NCBI RefSeq assembly: GCF_031882575.1
Contig: NZ_CP134772.1
Coordinates: 3,181,001 to 3,245,000, forward strand
DNA from: Pseudomonas sp. VD-NE ins
GTDB taxonomy: Bacteria > Pseudomonadota > Gammaproteobacteria > Pseudomonadales > Pseudomonadaceae
Length of the DNA stretch: 64,000 nt
Direction: 5' to 3'
In this document: in pieces, positions 63,255 to 64,000 of the stretch
Layout: every line of letters begins with the position of its first letter
How positions within the stretch are numbered: position 1 is the stretch's first letter
Program-made: the position numbers and the translations under genes
Notes under the pieces: model-generated
The model's database searches: none
Told to the model about the DNA's origin: nothing
Seen by the model: only the letters and a program-made list of their open reading frames with translations

Positions 63255-64000
63255 CCTTGTCTTTGAATACTTCGAGCGATCCCATGTCTTCGACCCTTGA
63301 CCTTGCGCAGCGCGCACTGGCTGACAGCCAGTCTCGCGTCATCGAGGATTATCGACCCGGTTATCATATTGCCCCGCCGGCAGGCTGGATGAACGACCCG
63401 AACGGCGTCGTGTACTTCCGTGGCGAATATCACGTGTTCTATCAGCATCATCCCTTCGACGCGAAATGGGGGCCGATGTATTGGGGCCACGCCAAGAGCG
63501 CCGATCTGGTGCATTGGCAGCACCTGCCCATTGCGCTGGCACCCGGCGATGATTGCGACCGCGACGGCTGTTTTTCCGGTAGCGCCGTGGTCTGTGGCGA
63601 TACCCTGGCGCTGATCTACACCGGACACACCTGGCTGGGCGAAGTGGGTGACGAGCGCTTGATCAAACAGGTCCAGTGCCTGGCAACCAGCAACGACGGC
63701 ATCCGCTTCGTCAAACACGGCGCGGTGATCGACAGCGCGCCGCAAGACACCATCATGCACTTTCGTGACCCCAAGGTCTGGCAGGCGGATGGCTATTGGT
63801 ACCTGATTGCCGGCGCACGTCTGGGCGACAGACCGCTACTGCCGCTGTACCGCTCCACGGATCTGCACGCCTGGGAATTCCTCGACTATGTATCCGCCGG
63901 CAGCGAGGGCGATGGCTATATGTGGGAATGCCCGGACCTGTTTCGACTGAATGGACGCGATGTGCTGCTGTACTCTCCGCAAGGCATGCAAGCCGACGGT
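63251..64000 (+). CDS. GH32 beta-fructosidase (sucrase/sucrose-6-phosphate hydrolase type), partial
   Basis: The first 250 codons of a GH32 enzyme; the gene runs off the right edge. WMNDPNG at 46-52 holds nucleophile Asp49, FRDPK at 171-175 holds the transition-state Asp173, and ECPDLF at 226-231 holds acid/base Glu226. No signal peptide is seen, so hydrolysis is cytoplasmic. With a non-phosphorylating ABC importer the substrate is probably free sucrose or a small fructoside rather than sucrose-6-phosphate. A second in-frame ATG at 63284 is possible. Confidence 0.93.
   Translation, partial: MTLSLNTSSDPMSSTLDLAQRALADSQSRVIEDYRPGYHIAPPAGWMNDPNGVVYFRGEYHVFYQHHPFDAKWGPMYWGHAKSADLVHWQHLPIALAPGDDCDRDGCFSGSAVVCGDTLALIYTGHTWLGEVGDERLIKQVQCLATSNDGIRFVKHGAVIDSAPQDTIMHFRDPKVWQADGYWYLIAGARLGDRPLLPLYRSTDLHAWEFLDYVSAGSEGDGYMWECPDLFRLNGRDVLLYSPQGMQADG

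Overview
The window reads as a chromosomal segment of a Pseudomonas, most likely from the P. fluorescens group. The reasons are a high-GC coding style, a Pseudomonas-type DUF2790 protein, REP elements of the GGGAGCGAGCCTGCTCGCGA type, a GbcA-like Rieske oxygenase beside a GlxA/GbdR-like regulator, a xylose locus without its own kinase, and A-rich Crc/Hfq-type motifs at catabolic start sites. No rRNA, tRNA, CRISPR array, insertion sequence or prophage was found. The species is inferred from style only; no database search was possible.

Layout. 0-14.7 kb: a mosaic of housekeeping and accessory genes. It holds a truncated aldehyde dehydrogenase with a divergent LysR regulator, a DJ-1 protein, a GlxA regulator, two-way spaced small genes, a Tat-exported gluconolactonase, a DUF1206 membrane protein, a class V aminotransferase divergent from a dTMP-kinase-like gene plus a Rieske oxygenase, two MFS transporters and a YddG exporter. 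14.8-27.2 kb: a catabolic locus for a quaternary amine. One arm (minus strand) has a LysR regulator, an MmgE/PrpD protein and a GbcA-like Rieske N-demethylase. The other arm (plus strand) has a ProVWX-type ABC importer led by a short translationally coupled ORF, a GlxA/AraC regulator, a FAD amine oxidase, a DapA-family lyase/deaminase and an aldehyde dehydrogenase. Together they suggest import, N-demethylation, oxidation, ring or C-N opening and aldehyde oxidation of a betaine, with hydroxyproline betaine as one candidate. 27.3-36.3 kb: a DMT exporter, an Old Yellow Enzyme, a periplasmic molybdenum hydroxylase (two subunits plus a tri-haem cytochrome c), an MFS transporter and a LysR regulator. 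36.3-43 kb: xylose uptake and isomerisation (xylFGH, xylA) with divergent xylR and a REP doublet between xylG and xylF.

43-56.3 kb: a variable stretch of short, partly decayed genes. It has a PD-(D/E)XK-like protein facing an FRG-domain protein, a cupin, an ABM-domain protein, an SDR, an epoxide-hydrolase-like enzyme, acetyltransferases, a MerR/epimerase pair followed by a hydrolase fragment, and an amidohydrolase whose downstream gene and convergent LysR gene look fused by a deletion. Six copies of a short dispersed repeat lie between genes in this window, four of them within 53.3-55.8 kb.

56.4-64 kb: a carbohydrate locus. A ScrY/LamB-type porin and a hydroxypyruvate-isomerase-like gene run left; a binding protein, two permeases, an ATPase and a GH32 beta-fructosidase (cut by the window edge) run right. 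A perfect LacI-type operator sits between the two arms. The set fits sucrose or a related fructoside: porin entry, ABC import and cytoplasmic hydrolysis.
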